In this document: in pieces, positions 1 to 9,081 of the stretch
How positions within the stretch are numbered: the first letter of the stretch is position 1
Layout: each line of letters starts with the position of its first letter
Origin: Intrasporangium calvum
GTDB taxonomy: Bacteria > Actinomycetota > Actinomycetes > Actinomycetales > Dermatophilaceae
Direction: 5' to 3'
DNA length: 64,000 bases
NCBI RefSeq assembly: GCF_028446585.1
Contig: NZ_JAPFQL010000003.1
Span: forward strand, 62,001 to 126,000
Made by a program: the position numbers and the translations under genes
Notes under the pieces: generated by a model
Seen by the model: only the letters and a program-made list of their open reading frames with translations
Databases searched by the model: none
What the model was told of the DNA's origin: nothing

Positions 1-447
1 GGCGGCTGTCGGGTCGCCTGACTGCGGCAGCCCCACCGGGACGTCGCCGATCCAGTGCGCCTCCCCGTCGCGTTCGGTCAGGGTGGCGGCGCAGCGAGCG
101 CCGACGATGGAGTAACGAGACCAGACGCCGCCGTGCTCGGCGGACTCGAGCAGGAAGGTGCCGGGGGCGTTCTTGGCGAGCTTGCGATAGACGCCGACCG
201 GCGTCTCCGCGTCGGCGAGCACGCGGCGCACGACCGGGATGACGCGAGTGTGGCCCAGGGCGAGCTCCGTGAAGACCTCGAGGGACGGCCAGGTGGTGCC
301 CCAGCTGAGGTCGGCGTGGGGCACGGCTGGCGGAGCGGTCCCCGTCTCCACGCTGGTCGGCCGGCGCGTGGCCGTCGTCTCGGGGGTCATGTCGGGCACG
401 TCGTCATTCTCGCGCACCAGCGGACGCGTCCCGGCCGTGCCCGCCAT
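1..447 (-). CDS. trpE: Anthranilate synthase component I, N-terminal part (cut by window edge)
   Basis: Partial gene: 149 codons from the ATG at 447 run off the left edge. The enzyme makes anthranilate from chorismate and glutamine-derived ammonia, the first step of tryptophan synthesis. The visible part carries the TrpE N-terminal domain, including a PVGVYRKLA stretch followed by FLLESAEHGGVWSRYSIVGA, which is the usual LESxExGxxxxRYSxxG tryptophan-binding region. The chorismate-binding domain lies outside the window. An alternative start is the in-frame ATG at 390. The gene begins 29 bases after hisI on the same strand, so the two are probably cotranscribed, the usual hisI-trpE arrangement in actinobacteria. 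Confidence 0.9.
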   Translation of the reverse strand, partial: MAGTAGTRPLVRENDDVPDMTPETTATRRPTSVETGTAPPAVPHADLSWGTTWPSLEVFTELALGHTRVIPVVRRVLADAETPVGVYRKLAKNAPGTFLLESAEHGGVWSRYSIVGARCAATLTERDGEAHWIGDVPVGLPQSGDPTAA

Positions 448-476
448 CCGGGACGTCCGCAGCGCCACTTGGCCAC

Positions 477-896
477 TCAGGATCCGGTGGTGCCGCCGGA
501 CTCGCCGACGACAGCGGGCAGCACCCGAGCGTCGAAGCAGGTCCGGTCGCCGGTGTGGCAGGCCGCGCCGACCTGGTCGACCTGGACGAGGAGGGCATCG
601 CCGTCACAGTCCAGCCGCAGGCCCCTGACCCACTGGACGTGGCCGCTGGTGTCGCCCTTGCGCCAGTACTCGCCGCGGCTGCGGGACCAGAAGGTCACGC
701 GTCCCTCGCTGAGCGTGCGCCGCAGGGCCTCGTCGTCCATCCACCCGAGCATGAGCACCTCGCCCGTGTCGTGCTGCTGCACGACCGCGGCGACGAGCCC
801 GTGCTCGTCGCGCTTGAGCATCGCGGAGATGGCGGGGTCGAGCTCGGTCGGCGCGGGGGTGCTCTCGGTCACCGGCACATTGTGCCCCGAAGTCAC
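477..896 (-). CDS. hisI: Phosphoribosyl-AMP cyclohydrolase
   Basis: 139 residues from a GTG at 896; a second GTG at 872 ([11 protein letters not shown]) is an equally plausible start. HisI hydrolyses phosphoribosyl-AMP in the third step of histidine synthesis and is a cytoplasmic zinc and magnesium enzyme. Family motifs are plain: [32 protein letters not shown], and the metal-binding DCDGDALL and CHTGDRTCF cysteines and aspartates. It is monofunctional, since the PRA-PH activity is encoded separately by hisE at 10.5 kb. It is followed by trpE. A copy of the dispersed repeat lies just upstream at 903-918. Confidence 0.95.
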   Translation of the reverse strand: MTSGHNVPVTESTPAPTELDPAISAMLKRDEHGLVAAVVQQHDTGEVLMLGWMDDEALRRTLSEGRVTFWSRSRGEYWRKGDTSGHVQWVRGLRLDCDGDALLVQVDQVGAACHTGDRTCFDARVLPAVVGESGGTTGS

Positions 897-902
897 CCCG
901 GC

Positions 903-918
903 CGTATGCCGCTGGGCT
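903..918 (+). repeat. Dispersed repeat copy 1 (CGTATGCCGCTGGGCT)
   Basis: An exact copy of the 16-base consensus, lying in the 59-base gap between hisI and the ABC exporter gene. It is followed by CGCTCGCGCG, an extension shared with the copy at 39286. Confidence 0.85.
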
Positions 919-955
919 CGCTCGCGCGGTCGCCCACCTCGCTCTGGGGCCGGCT

Positions 956-2767
956 TCAGAGGGACTGCTGCTGGGCGACCCAGGAGTCATGGAGGCCCGT
1001 GTAGACGCCGCCCCGCCCGACCAGCTCGGCGTGGGGGCCCCGCTCGACGATCCGACCGGCGTCGACGACGACGACGACCTCGTCCGCTGCCTCGGCGGTG
1101 GAGAGCCGGTGGGCGATGGCGATCGAGGTGCGGCCGCGCGTCAGGGAGTCGAGGGCCCGCTGGAGGCGTACCTCGGTGCCGGGGTCGACCGCGGAGGTCG
1201 CCTCGTCGAGGACGAGCAGGTCCGGGTCGGCGAGGTAGGCGCGGGCGAGGGCGACGAGCTGGCGCTCCCCCGCCGACAGGGACTCGCCCCGCTGGCCCAC
1301 GTGCGTCGCGAGGCCGAGCGGCAGTCCGGAGACCCAGCCGTCGAGGCCCAGCTCGGTGATCGTCAGCCGCACGTCGTCGTCCGATGCGGCCGGCCTGCCG
1401 AAGCGGATGTTCTCGAGCAGGGTGGCGTCGAAGAGGAAGCCCTCCTGGGGGACGAGGACCACGCGCTGGCGCAGTGACGAGAAGGCGACGTCCCGCAGGT
1501 CGGTCCCGTCGACGAGGACGCGACCGGTGGTCGGGTCCATGAGGCGGGTCAGCAGCTTCGCGAGGGTCGACTTGCCGGTGCCGGTCTCACCGACGACGGC
1601 GACTCGACGCCGCGGGGCAATGGCCAGGTCGATGTCGTGGAGGACGGGCTCGCCGCCGGGGTAGGCGAAGCCCACGGCCTCGAAGCGGACGGTGATCGGT
1701 CCGCGCGGGAGGACGACGCCGTCCGCCGGGTCGGCGACGTCGGCGGGGGTGTCGATGATCCCGATGACTCGACGCCAGCCCGCCACGGCGTTCTGCATCT
1801 CGTTGAGGATCTCGGTGGCCTGCTGGACGGGCATGGTGAAGAGGTTGACCAGGAACAGGAAGGCAAGCAGCTCCCCGAGCGTGAGACTGCCGCGGGCAGC
1901 GAGCACGGTGCCGACGACGAGGACGACGGCGGTGGTCAGGCCGGAGACGAGCTGCCCGGAGGTGAACGCCAGCACGGCGCGCGCCTGGGCCCCGATCGCG
2001 GCGACGCGGTGGTTCTCGATCGCCGCGTCGATCCGTTGGGCGGTGCGGTCCTCGACCGCGTAGGCGCGGATCGCCTGGGCGCCGACGACAGCCTCCGAGA
2101 TGGCCGCCAGCAGGTCGCCCACCCGCTCACGGACCGTGGTGTAGGCCCGGCCGACGACACCCTGCAGCAGCCGGATGATGAAGAAGAGCGGCACGAAGCA
2201 CGCCCACACGACGAGGGCGAGCACCGGGCTGTAGACGAGCATGAGCACCGTCGCGAGCGTGATCTGGGCGACGTTGACCATGAGCATCAGCCCGCCGAAC
2301 TGCACGAACATCGAGATGGTGTCGACGTCGGAGGTCACCCGGGACACGAGGGACCCGCGGCGCTCGGTGCTCTGGGTCAGCATGGCCAGGTCGTGGATGT
2401 GCCGGAAGGCCTTGAGCCGGAGGGTGGCCAGGCCCGTCTCCGAGGACCGGAAGAGTCGGACGTTGACGAGATAGGCGGACAGCGCGGTGACCACGACCCC
2501 GGCCAGGGCGAGCGCGACGTAGCGCGCCACGACGTCCTCGTGGGGGCCCCCGGCCGCCAGGATCCCCTCGTCGGTGACCCGCTGCACGACGAAGGGCACG
2601 AGCACCCGGCCCAGGGTGGACAGGCCGGCGAGGAGCACGGTCACACCGAAGCCCCGGCGCAGCTCCGGGGAGAGCTCGATGCCACGCCGGAGCGTGCCCC
2701 ACGTCGACAGGTCGCGTCCGGAGGCGATGCCGTGGTGCTCGACGGGAGGGGCGGACCGCAGGCTCAT
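956..2767 (-). CDS. ABC exporter half-transporter, subunit B (consensus ATPase site)
   Basis: 603 residues from the ATG at 2767 ([11 protein letters not shown]), which overlaps the stop of the preceding ABC gene as ATGA. A six-helix exporter membrane domain (about residues 30-330) is fused to a nucleotide-binding domain. Walker A is GETGTGKST near residue 390, the signature is the altered LSAGE, Walker B is [12 protein letters not shown] with the catalytic Glu present, and the switch His is present in AIAHRLST. Together with its partner at 2764-4614 it should form a heterodimer with one active site and one degenerate site. The substrate (drug, lipid or peptide) cannot be told from sequence. 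Confidence 0.9.
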   Translation of the reverse strand: MSLRSAPPVEHHGIASGRDLSTWGTLRRGIELSPELRRGFGVTVLLAGLSTLGRVLVPFVVQRVTDEGILAAGGPHEDVVARYVALALAGVVVTALSAYLVNVRLFRSSETGLATLRLKAFRHIHDLAMLTQSTERRGSLVSRVTSDVDTISMFVQFGGLMLMVNVAQITLATVLMLVYSPVLALVVWACFVPLFFIIRLLQGVVGRAYTTVRERVGDLLAAISEAVVGAQAIRAYAVEDRTAQRIDAAIENHRVAAIGAQARAVLAFTSGQLVSGLTTAVVLVVGTVLAARGSLTLGELLAFLFLVNLFTMPVQQATEILNEMQNAVAGWRRVIGIIDTPADVADPADGVVLPRGPITVRFEAVGFAYPGGEPVLHDIDLAIAPRRRVAVVGETGTGKSTLAKLLTRLMDPTTGRVLVDGTDLRDVAFSSLRQRVVLVPQEGFLFDATLLENIRFGRPAASDDDVRLTITELGLDGWVSGLPLGLATHVGQRGESLSAGERQLVALARAYLADPDLLVLDEATSAVDPGTEVRLQRALDSLTRGRTSIAIAHRLSTAEAADEVVVVVDAGRIVERGPHAELVGRGGVYTGLHDSWVAQQQSL

Positions 2768-4614
2768 CGGGCCGCCTCCTCGGTGGCCGTGATCGCCGCC
2801 CGCTCCGCTGCCTCGCGCGCGTAGGCGGTCATCAGCTGCTCGTAGCCCGGGCAGCGGCCCAGCAGCGCCGCGTGGGTGCCTCGGTCGACCACGCGTCCTC
2901 CTTCGACGTAGAAGACCTCGTCCGCGAGGAGCACCGTCGCCATCCGATAGGCCACCACCACGACCGTGGTCCCGGCGCTGGCGCGGCGCAGGCGGTCGAG
3001 AATCCCCTGCTCCACGGAGGGGTCGACGGCCGACGTCGCATCGTCGAGGATCAGCAGCTGGGGGTCGCGGATGATCGCCCTGGCGAGCGCGACCCGCTGG
3101 CGCTGTCCACCCGACAGGCTGGCCCCCCGCTCGCCCACGCGCGTGTCGAGCCCGGCGCCGAGCCGTCGCACGAAGTCCGCGGCGTGGGCCACCTCGAGGG
3201 CTCGCCACAGGGCTGCGTCGTCGTGCGCGCTCCCCAGGGTGACGTTGCCGCGGACCGTGTCGTCGAAGAGGAAGGTCTGCTGCGGAACGAGGGCGGCGAC
3301 CTCGCTCACGCCGCCGCGACGCACCTCGCGCAGGTCGATGCCGTCGACCAGGACGACGCCCGTGTCGGGGTCGACGAGCCGCATGAGGAGGTTGGTCAGG
3401 GTCGACTTGCCGCTGCCGGTCGGCCCGACCACGGCCACCGTGGCACCGGCCGGGACCTCGAGGGTGACGTCGACGACGGCGGGGTGGAGGGTGGCTGACC
3501 CCTCGGGCTCTCCCGGGTCGGTCTCGATCTCGTAGGCGTAGGAGACCGACTCCGTTGCCACGGTGCTCGCCCCGCTCCGGGGCAGGTCACGGTCCCCGTG
3601 ATCCATGGCTCCCCGCGCCTCGAGCACGGCCGAGACGCGGTCCCAGCCGACGACGGAGCGGGGCAGCTTGGCGAGCACCCAGCCGAGCGCCCGGACGGGA
3701 AAGGCGGTGATCGAGAAGAGGTAGGCGATCTGGGCCACCTCGGCCGCGGAGAGGCTGCCGGAGCCCACCCGGTGAGTCCCGACGAGGAGCACCGCGAGGG
3801 TGCCGAGCGTCGGGATCGCCTCGATGGCCGGGTCGAACCGACCGCGGGTCCGGCCGACCTCGATGTTCGCGTCGCGCAGCTCGTCGGTCACCGCGCGGAA
3901 CCGCTCCGTCTCGTGGTCCTCGCGTCCGAGGGACTTCACGATGAGGGCCGCCTCGAAGCTCTCGTGGGCCACCTGCGACACGTCGGCGCGCAGCTGCTGC
4001 GCCTGGGTCATCCGGGGCGACATGGCTCGCTGGAAGGCCACGTTGGCGGCGAAGAGGAGCGGGAAGACCGTGAGGCCGACGACGGCGAGGAAGGGGTCGA
4101 CGACGAGCATCTGGACGATCCCGAAGGCCAGCATGACGAGCACCCCGATCGCCATGGGCAGCGGGGCGAAGATGTTCCACGTCGCCTCGACGTCCGCGTT
4201 GGCGTTGGAGAGCAGCTGCCCGGACGGGTGACGGTGGTGCCAGCTGAGGGGCAGCCGCAGGTACTGACGCGTCACCTCCCGGCGGTAGTGCGCGCCGAGG
4301 TTGTACATCGCGATGCCGCCCGCGAGGCGCCTGCCGACGACGCCGACGACGTTGACCAGGACCACCGCGGACAGCACCCCACCCACGAGCCACAGCTGCC
4401 CGCTCGTGGCGTGACCGGCCTCGATGGCGGGGGTCACGGCCTCCTGCACGACCCATCCGATCGCCCAGGCCGTGAGGCCCGTCATCACGCCGTAGACGGT
4501 GGCCCCGAGGACGGCGACCGCGAACCACCGCGGCTGGGCCGCGATGCCCCGACGGATCACCGCGAGCCCTTGGCGAAGGGTGGACCCGGCTGCCGCAGGC
4601 CGGTCGCCCGTCAC
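2764..4614 (-). CDS. ABC exporter half-transporter, subunit A (degenerate ATPase site)
   Basis: 616 residues from a GTG at 4614, which overlaps the stop of the GNAT gene as GTGA. It has the same architecture as its partner: exporter membrane domain followed by an ATPase domain, with Walker A GPTGSGKST near residue 396 and a canonical signature LSGGQRQR near 498. In Walker B the catalytic Glu is Asp (LLILDDATSAVD), and the switch His is Tyr (VVVVAYRMATV). This is the classic pattern of heterodimeric type-IV exporters: its own Walker motifs form a non-hydrolysing site, while its intact signature completes the partner's active site. Confidence 0.9.
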   Translation of the reverse strand: MTGDRPAAAGSTLRQGLAVIRRGIAAQPRWFAVAVLGATVYGVMTGLTAWAIGWVVQEAVTPAIEAGHATSGQLWLVGGVLSAVVLVNVVGVVGRRLAGGIAMYNLGAHYRREVTRQYLRLPLSWHHRHPSGQLLSNANADVEATWNIFAPLPMAIGVLVMLAFGIVQMLVVDPFLAVVGLTVFPLLFAANVAFQRAMSPRMTQAQQLRADVSQVAHESFEAALIVKSLGREDHETERFRAVTDELRDANIEVGRTRGRFDPAIEAIPTLGTLAVLLVGTHRVGSGSLSAAEVAQIAYLFSITAFPVRALGWVLAKLPRSVVGWDRVSAVLEARGAMDHGDRDLPRSGASTVATESVSYAYEIETDPGEPEGSATLHPAVVDVTLEVPAGATVAVVGPTGSGKSTLTNLLMRLVDPDTGVVLVDGIDLREVRRGGVSEVAALVPQQTFLFDDTVRGNVTLGSAHDDAALWRALEVAHAADFVRRLGAGLDTRVGERGASLSGGQRQRVALARAIIRDPQLLILDDATSAVDPSVEQGILDRLRRASAGTTVVVVAYRMATVLLADEVFYVEGGRVVDRGTHAALLGRCPGYEQLMTAYAREAAERAAITATEEAAR

Positions 4615-5150
4615 GTGCGGACGTCCGCGCGCGCCGTGGTGGGGACCCAGTACCGGCGAGTCGTGCCGAGGACGTCCTCGAGGACTCCGCCGCTGCCCTC
4701 GATCGTCCGCGCCGAGGCGAGGTTGTCCTCGTCGCAGGTGACGAGGGCGGGGTCGATGCCGCGCGCCGCCGCCATGCGGAGCGCGATCCGAAGGGCTCCG
4801 GTCGCCACCCCGCGTCGGCGCGCGCTCGGGCGCACGGCATAGCCGATGTGCCCGCCGATGACGAGCAGCGCCTCGGTGAGGTGGTGGCGCAGGGCGATCG
4901 TGCCGACGAGCCGCCCGTCGTCGAGGATCCAGCGGTACGACGCCGTCACGTAGCCCTCGGGGACTGCGGACTGGTCGACCTCGCGGGCGGCGAGCAGGTC
5001 GACCCAGGCCTCGAGGCCACCCGGTCGCTCCAGAGCGGTCCTCTCCTCCGGCCGGTAGGCGGACCCGTGCATGAGCTCGTCCCCGAACTCGTCGACCATC
5101 TCCCACCACTCCTGCGCCAGGAGGCTGGTCGGGCGGGCGAGTTCGATCAC
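4611..5150 (-). CDS. GNAT family N-acetyltransferase
   Basis: 179 residues. The acetyl-CoA-binding segment is seen as VRPSARRRGVATGALRIAL, a R-x-x-G-x-A/G type loop, after a beta strand GGHIGYAVRP. The C-terminal part (VTCDEDNLASARTIEGSGG) matches the usual GNAT N-x-x-S-x-x-x-x-E-x-x-G region. The substrate is unknown; small molecule or protein amino groups are possible. It overlaps the following ABC exporter gene by four bases and is probably translated together with it. This may mean a resistance or export unit, but that is inference. Confidence 0.85.
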   Translation of the reverse strand: MIELARPTSLLAQEWWEMVDEFGDELMHGSAYRPEERTALERPGGLEAWVDLLAAREVDQSAVPEGYVTASYRWILDDGRLVGTIALRHHLTEALLVIGGHIGYAVRPSARRRGVATGALRIALRMAAARGIDPALVTCDEDNLASARTIEGSGGVLEDVLGTTRRYWVPTTARADVRT

Positions 5151-5240
5151 TCCCCGACCCTAGGTCGGCGCAGCCGCCGGTGCCAGCGGATTGGACGCCG
5201 CCCGCAGACCGCCGCATCGCCTCCTGAGAGGATGGCGCCC

Positions 5241-5882
5241 ATGACGCGACACGCATGGTCCGAACGACAGCTGCTCTGCGACGAGCTCGAGCGACTCGGC
5301 CCGGACGCCCCGACCCTCTGCGAGGGCTGGGCGACGCGTGACCTCGCCGCCCACCTGCAGATTCGGGAGGCCCGACCGGACCTCGGCATCGGTGCCTACG
5401 TCCCGCTCTTCGCCAAGCGGCTCGAGCGGGAGCAGCGTCAGCTCGCGGAGACGGACTACCCGGCGCTCGTGGACCAGGTCCGCGCCGGGGCCCCGGCCTG
5501 GAACCCCTTGTCCCGCCCGGTGGTCGACGAGCTGGCCAACCTCGTCGAGTACTTCGTCCACCACGAGGACGTCCGCCGGGCCCAGCCGGAGTGGGAGCCG
5601 CGTGACCTCCCCGCCGACGTCCAGGCAGCCCTCTGGAGCGCCCTGCGGCGAGTCGGCCGGCTGATGTTCCGCAGGTCCCCCACCGGGGTCGTCCTGGTCG
5701 CGCCCGGCGTCGGCCGGCACTGCGCCAAGCTGCCCGACGAGCACGGCACCGTGATCGTCCGCGGCGCACCCGCCGAGCTCGTCCTCTTCGCCTACGGACG
5801 CGCCGACCACGCGGACGTCCAGCTCGAGGGCCGCGCCGACGACGTCCTCGCTCTCAAGCAGGCTCGGCTCGGCCTGGGCTGA
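5241..5882 (+). CDS. TIGR03085-type DinB-fold (maleylpyruvate isomerase-like) protein
   Basis: 213 residues. I chose the ATG at 5241 because GAGAGG lies about eight bases upstream; an in-frame ATG at 5232 is also possible. The N-terminal half looks like the DinB/mycothiol-dependent isomerase fold: a long first helix, then LCEGWATRDLAAHLQIREARPD and later EYFVHHEDVRRAQPEW, which place candidate metal-ligand histidines. This matches the actinobacterial family TIGR03085, whose function is not established. It may be a mycothiol-dependent enzyme. It is a single gene, plus strand, converging on hisF. Confidence 0.75.
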   Translation: MTRHAWSERQLLCDELERLGPDAPTLCEGWATRDLAAHLQIREARPDLGIGAYVPLFAKRLEREQRQLAETDYPALVDQVRAGAPAWNPLSRPVVDELANLVEYFVHHEDVRRAQPEWEPRDLPADVQAALWSALRRVGRLMFRRSPTGVVLVAPGVGRHCAKLPDEHGTVIVRGAPAELVLFAYGRADHADVQLEGRADDVLALKQARLGLG

Positions 5883-5905
5883 GCGCCGGCCACGCGGCGG
5901 ACGGT

Positions 5906-6691
5906 TCAGCGCACGACGAGGCCGGCCGCCCGCATGGCGGCCTTGACCTCCGCAACGGTGAGCTCACCGAAGTGGAAGACGCTCGCGGCGAGGACGGCAT
6001 CCGCGCCGGCCTCGACGGCCGGGGCGAAGTGCTCGGGCCGTCCGGCCCCACCGCTCGCGATCACCGGGACCGTGACGGCTGCCCGCACCCGCCGGACCAG
6101 CTCGAGGTCGAAGCCCTCCTTGGTCCCGTCGAGGTCCATCGAGTTGAGCAGGATCTCGCCGGCTCCCAGCTCGGCGGCCCGCGCGCACCACTCGATGGCG
6201 TCGAGGTCGACCGGCGTGCGGCCGCCGTGGGTCGTCATGACGAAGTCGTCGGTGCGGCGCCCCTCCCGGTCCACCCGTCGGCGCACGTCCGCAGACAGGA
6301 CGAGGACCTGCGCGCCGAAGCGATCCGCGATCTCGGCGATGAGCTCCGGGCGCGCGATGGCGGCGGTGTTGACGCCCACCTTGTCGGCTCCCGCGCGCAG
6401 CAGCCGGTCGACGTCGTCGACACTGCGCACGCCGCCGCCCACCGTCAGGGGGATGAACACCTGCTCCGCCGTGCGCCGGACGACGTCGTAGGTCGTCTCG
6501 CGGTTGCCGGAGCTCGCCGTGACGTCGAGGAAGGTCAGCTCGTCGATGCCCTGGGCGTCGTAGAGCTGGGCCAGCTCGACCGGGTCACCGGCGTCGCGCA
6601 GGTTGGCGAAGTTCACCCCCTTCACCACCCGACCGGCGTCGACGTCGAGGCAGGCGATGACGCGTGTGGCGACGGAGGTTCGGGCAAGCAC
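5906..6691 (-). CDS. hisF: Imidazole glycerol phosphate synthase cyclase subunit
   Basis: 261 residues from a GTG at 6691. HisF is the (beta-alpha)8 barrel that joins ammonia from HisH to PRFAR, giving IGP and AICAR. The N-terminal [15 protein letters not shown] holds the catalytic Asp and the Lys. The two half-barrel phosphate sites are visible as [16 protein letters not shown] and [12 protein letters not shown], and the second catalytic Asp region is [12 protein letters not shown]. HisH, HisA and the rest of the histidine operon are not in the window. HisI lies about 5 kb away, separated by the exporter and GNAT genes. Confidence 0.95.
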   Translation of the reverse strand: MLARTSVATRVIACLDVDAGRVVKGVNFANLRDAGDPVELAQLYDAQGIDELTFLDVTASSGNRETTYDVVRRTAEQVFIPLTVGGGVRSVDDVDRLLRAGADKVGVNTAAIARPELIAEIADRFGAQVLVLSADVRRRVDREGRRTDDFVMTTHGGRTPVDLDAIEWCARAAELGAGEILLNSMDLDGTKEGFDLELVRRVRAAVTVPVIASGGAGRPEHFAPAVEAGADAVLAASVFHFGELTVAEVKAAMRAAGLVVR

Positions 6692-6725
6692 GGGTCAAGC
6701 CTAGTTCGCGGGTAGGGTCGCGCTC

Positions 6726-7337
6726 ATGTGGGACCAGATCACGGGACCGGCCGACCCCCTCCACGTCGAGGCCGTCGTCGAGCTGGCCCTTGACGTCCTG
6801 CCGCGCTGTGGCGACACGGCCGTCGTCGCGATCGACGGCCGCAGCGGCGCCGGGAAGACGACGCTCGCCCACGGCGTGGCCGCGGCCCTCTCCGCCTACG
6901 GCACCGTCGAGGTGGTGCACATGGACCAGCTCTATCCCGGCTGGGACGGCTTGGCCGAGTCGTCTGAGCTCCTGGCCACGCGCGTCCTCGAGCCGATCTC
7001 CCGAGCGAGCTCAGCGGCATACGACCGCTGGGACTGGCAGGAGGGTGGCTGGGACGGCACCGTGCGCGTCGAGGCGGCCGACTTCCTCGTCGTCGAGGGG
7101 TGCGGTGCCAGCGTCGGGCCCGCCAGGCCGTTCGCCGCCGTCACGGTGTTCATGGAGGCTGACCGGGACGTCCGCCGCGACCGGGGACTCGCGCGGGACG
7201 GAGAGACCTACCGGCCACACTGGCAGCGCTGGGCCGCCCAGGAGGAGGCCGTGTTCGCCTCGGACGACACGAAGTCGCGGTCGGACCTCGTCATCGACAC
7301 CAGCACCGGGCGCACCGGACGGAACCCCGCGACATGA
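6726..7337 (+). CDS. P-loop nucleoside/uridine kinase-like ATPase
   Basis: 203 residues, starting with MWDQITGPADP. Walker A is VVAIDGRSGAGKTTLA at about residues 35-50, as in uridine kinase and related small-molecule kinases. VHMDQLYPGWDGL looks like the DDFY-like acceptor region. A Walker-B-like strand FLVVEGCGASVGP follows near residue 120. These features suggest phosphorylation of a small substrate, but no specific substrate can be assigned. The gene carries an inverted copy of the dispersed repeat at 7008-7023, which encodes RASSAAYDR. It overlaps the MFS gene by four bases, so the two are probably coupled. Confidence 0.7.
   Translation: MWDQITGPADPLHVEAVVELALDVLPRCGDTAVVAIDGRSGAGKTTLAHGVAAALSAYGTVEVVHMDQLYPGWDGLAESSELLATRVLEPISRASSAAYDRWDWQEGGWDGTVRVEAADFLVVEGCGASVGPARPFAAVTVFMEADRDVRRDRGLARDGETYRPHWQRWAAQEEAVFASDDTKSRSDLVIDTSTGRTGRNPAT
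7008..7023 (-). repeat. Dispersed repeat copy 2, inside the kinase gene
   Basis: On the minus strand this reads CGTATGCCGCTGAGCT, continuing CGCTCGGG. It is antisense to the P-loop kinase reading frame, where it encodes SSAAYD. Confidence 0.85.
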
Positions 7338-8539
7338 CCGTGCCAGCCACCCCTTCGGTGGCCCTCAAGCCCTTGCCGCCCGTCTGGATCATGGCGGCGG
7401 CCCTGGTGGCGGTCGCGGGCAACCTCCGCGCCGCGATCACCAGCGTCCCGCCGCTGCTCGACGCCATCTCGGGCGACCTCGGCCTGAGCCACGCAGCAGC
7501 CGGCGCACTGACGACCCTGCCGGTCCTGTGCATGGGCCTGTTCGCACCGCTCGCCTCCGGGATCGCGCACCGGCTCGGCGCGGTCGCGGCCGTGCTCGCC
7601 GCTCTGGCGTGCGCGCTCGTCGGCACGGCGAGCCGGTGGTTCGGTGACGACGTCGTCACCCTCTACTCCGGCACGTTCGTCGCCGGTGTGGGCATCGCGG
7701 TCGCGGGCACCCTGCTCCCGCGCCTCGTCAAGACGTTCTTCCCGCCCCACCGGGTCGGCCTCGTCACCGGCCTCTACATGTTCGCCATGATGGGCGGCGC
7801 CGCGCTGGCGTCCGCGCTGTCGGCACCACTCGCCGACCGGCTCGGCTCGTGGCAGGGATCGCTGGCCTCCTGGTCCGTCCTCGTCCTCGTCGGCCTGCTG
7901 GCGTGGGCGCCGTTCACGGTCCGGGCCAACCCGCACCACACCCCCGGCGAGGAGGGGCCCGGACGCCTGCCCTGGCGCCACCCCACCGCGTGGGTCGTCG
8001 CGGGCTACCTGTCCCTCCAGTCCTGGTGCTTCTACTCAGCCGTCACCTGGCTGCCACCGACGTATGTCGAGCTCGGCTGGGACCGGGCCGCGGCCGGCTA
8101 CCTCGGTGCGGTGTTCAGCGGGGCTCAGGTCGTCTCCGGGTTGCTCGGGCCCCTGCTCAGCGACCGCGCGGCGGACCTGCGCCGGCTCCTGTTCGCGGCC
8201 GGGGCGCTCGCGGTGGCCGGCTGCCTCGCCATCTGGGCCGCGCCCGAGGCGGCCCCCTGGCTGTGGGCCGTCATCCTCGGGCTCGGGCAGGGCGCCGCCT
8301 TCTCCCTGGCCCTGGTGCTGCTCGTCCGCTATGCCCACACGCCCGAGGCGAGCGGCCGGCTCACCGGGATGACGTTCCTCGTCTCCTACAGCATCGCGTC
8401 GGTCGGGCCCCTGGCGATGGGGCTCGTCCGCGACGTCACCGGTGGTCTCGCCCCGGTCTGGGTCATCCTCGGCGGCCTCACCCTCGCCCAGGCGCTCATC
8501 GTGGCGCGGATGCGTCCGGACCTCAGTCGCATCGGCTGA
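7334..8539 (+). CDS. MFS transporter, CynX/NimT (cyanate/nitroimidazole) type
   Basis: 401 residues with about twelve hydrophobic segments. It opens with IMAAALVAVAGNLRAAITSVPPLL, and the early NLRxxxTSxxPLL motif is characteristic of the CynX/NimT (YeaN/YycB) group of major facilitator carriers. Family members move cyanate, nitroimidazoles or other small molecules, and substrate prediction is not safe. The start overlaps the upstream P-loop kinase gene as ATGA, suggesting the two act on the same compound (inference). The gene ends six bases before the convergent flavin reductase. Confidence 0.85.
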   Translation: MTVPATPSVALKPLPPVWIMAAALVAVAGNLRAAITSVPPLLDAISGDLGLSHAAAGALTTLPVLCMGLFAPLASGIAHRLGAVAAVLAALACALVGTASRWFGDDVVTLYSGTFVAGVGIAVAGTLLPRLVKTFFPPHRVGLVTGLYMFAMMGGAALASALSAPLADRLGSWQGSLASWSVLVLVGLLAWAPFTVRANPHHTPGEEGPGRLPWRHPTAWVVAGYLSLQSWCFYSAVTWLPPTYVELGWDRAAAGYLGAVFSGAQVVSGLLGPLLSDRAADLRRLLFAAGALAVAGCLAIWAAPEAAPWLWAVILGLGQGAAFSLALVLLVRYAHTPEASGRLTGMTFLVSYSIASVGPLAMGLVRDVTGGLAPVWVILGGLTLAQALIVARMRPDLSRIG

Positions 8540-8544
8540 CCGGC

Positions 8545-9081
8545 TCAGCCCCAGTAGTCGTCGCGCGTCTCACCTGCGCGATCCTCGTCCTCCGCGGTCC
8601 TCTCGGTGACGGTGAACTGCCCCCGGTAGAAGAGCATCGGGCGCCCGCGGCCCGTGTCGTCGAGCCCGAGGACCCGACCGATCACGACGTCGTGGTCGCC
8701 GGCGACGTGGACCTGCTCCACCGAGCAGTGGATGCGCATCAGCGCGTCGGTGAGACTCGGTCCCGCGTCCTCCGACGGGTACCAGTCGAGGTCGTCGAAA
8801 CGTCGACCGTGCGGCGAGCCGAACCGCTCCACGACGTCGAGCTGCTCGTGGTGCAGGACGTTGACGGTGAAGAGGCCGGTGTCGCGCATGTGTGGCCAGG
8901 ACCGGCCGCGGTGGTCGGCGCAGAAGAGGACGAGCGGCGGGTCGAGCGACACCGACGCGAAGGACTGGCAGGCAAACCCGACCGGGTCGCCGTCGAGTGT
9001 CGTGCCGGTGATGACGGTGACACCGGTCGCGAAGTGGCCGAGCGCGTGGCGCATCTCGTCGGGAGTCGGCTGCCGGCTCAC
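8545..9081 (-). CDS. Flavin reductase-like FMN-binding protein
   Basis: 178 residues from a GTG at 9081 that overlaps the stop of the upstream gene (GTGA). The N-terminus has the family hallmark MRHALGHFATGVTVITG, followed by FACQSFASVSLDPPLVLFC and FTVNVLHHEQ, typical of the flavin reductase domain of two-component monooxygenases and of HpaC-type NAD(P)H:flavin reductases. A cytoplasmic enzyme reducing FMN or FAD is expected; the partner oxygenase is not nearby. It lies at the end of the co-directional rib-his run. The flavin link is suggestive, but expression from the FMN riboswitch so far upstream is unproven. Confidence 0.85.
   Translation of the reverse strand: MSRQPTPDEMRHALGHFATGVTVITGTTLDGDPVGFACQSFASVSLDPPLVLFCADHRGRSWPHMRDTGLFTVNVLHHEQLDVVERFGSPHGRRFDDLDWYPSEDAGPSLTDALMRIHCSVEQVHVAGDHDVVIGRVLGLDDTGRGRPMLFYRGQFTVTERTAEDEDRAGETRDDYWG

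Noticed and set aside
1637-2824. Plus-strand open frame of about 395 codons opposite the ABC exporter
   Set aside because: Shadow of the exporter gene; product dominated by Asp, Glu, His and Gly without a recognisable domain.
2764-5769. Long minus-strand frame that would extend the first ABC gene by about 385 codons
   Set aside because: The extension runs through the GNAT and TIGR03085 genes and is Arg-rich low complexity; the GTG at 4614 with GTGA overlap gives the normal family length.
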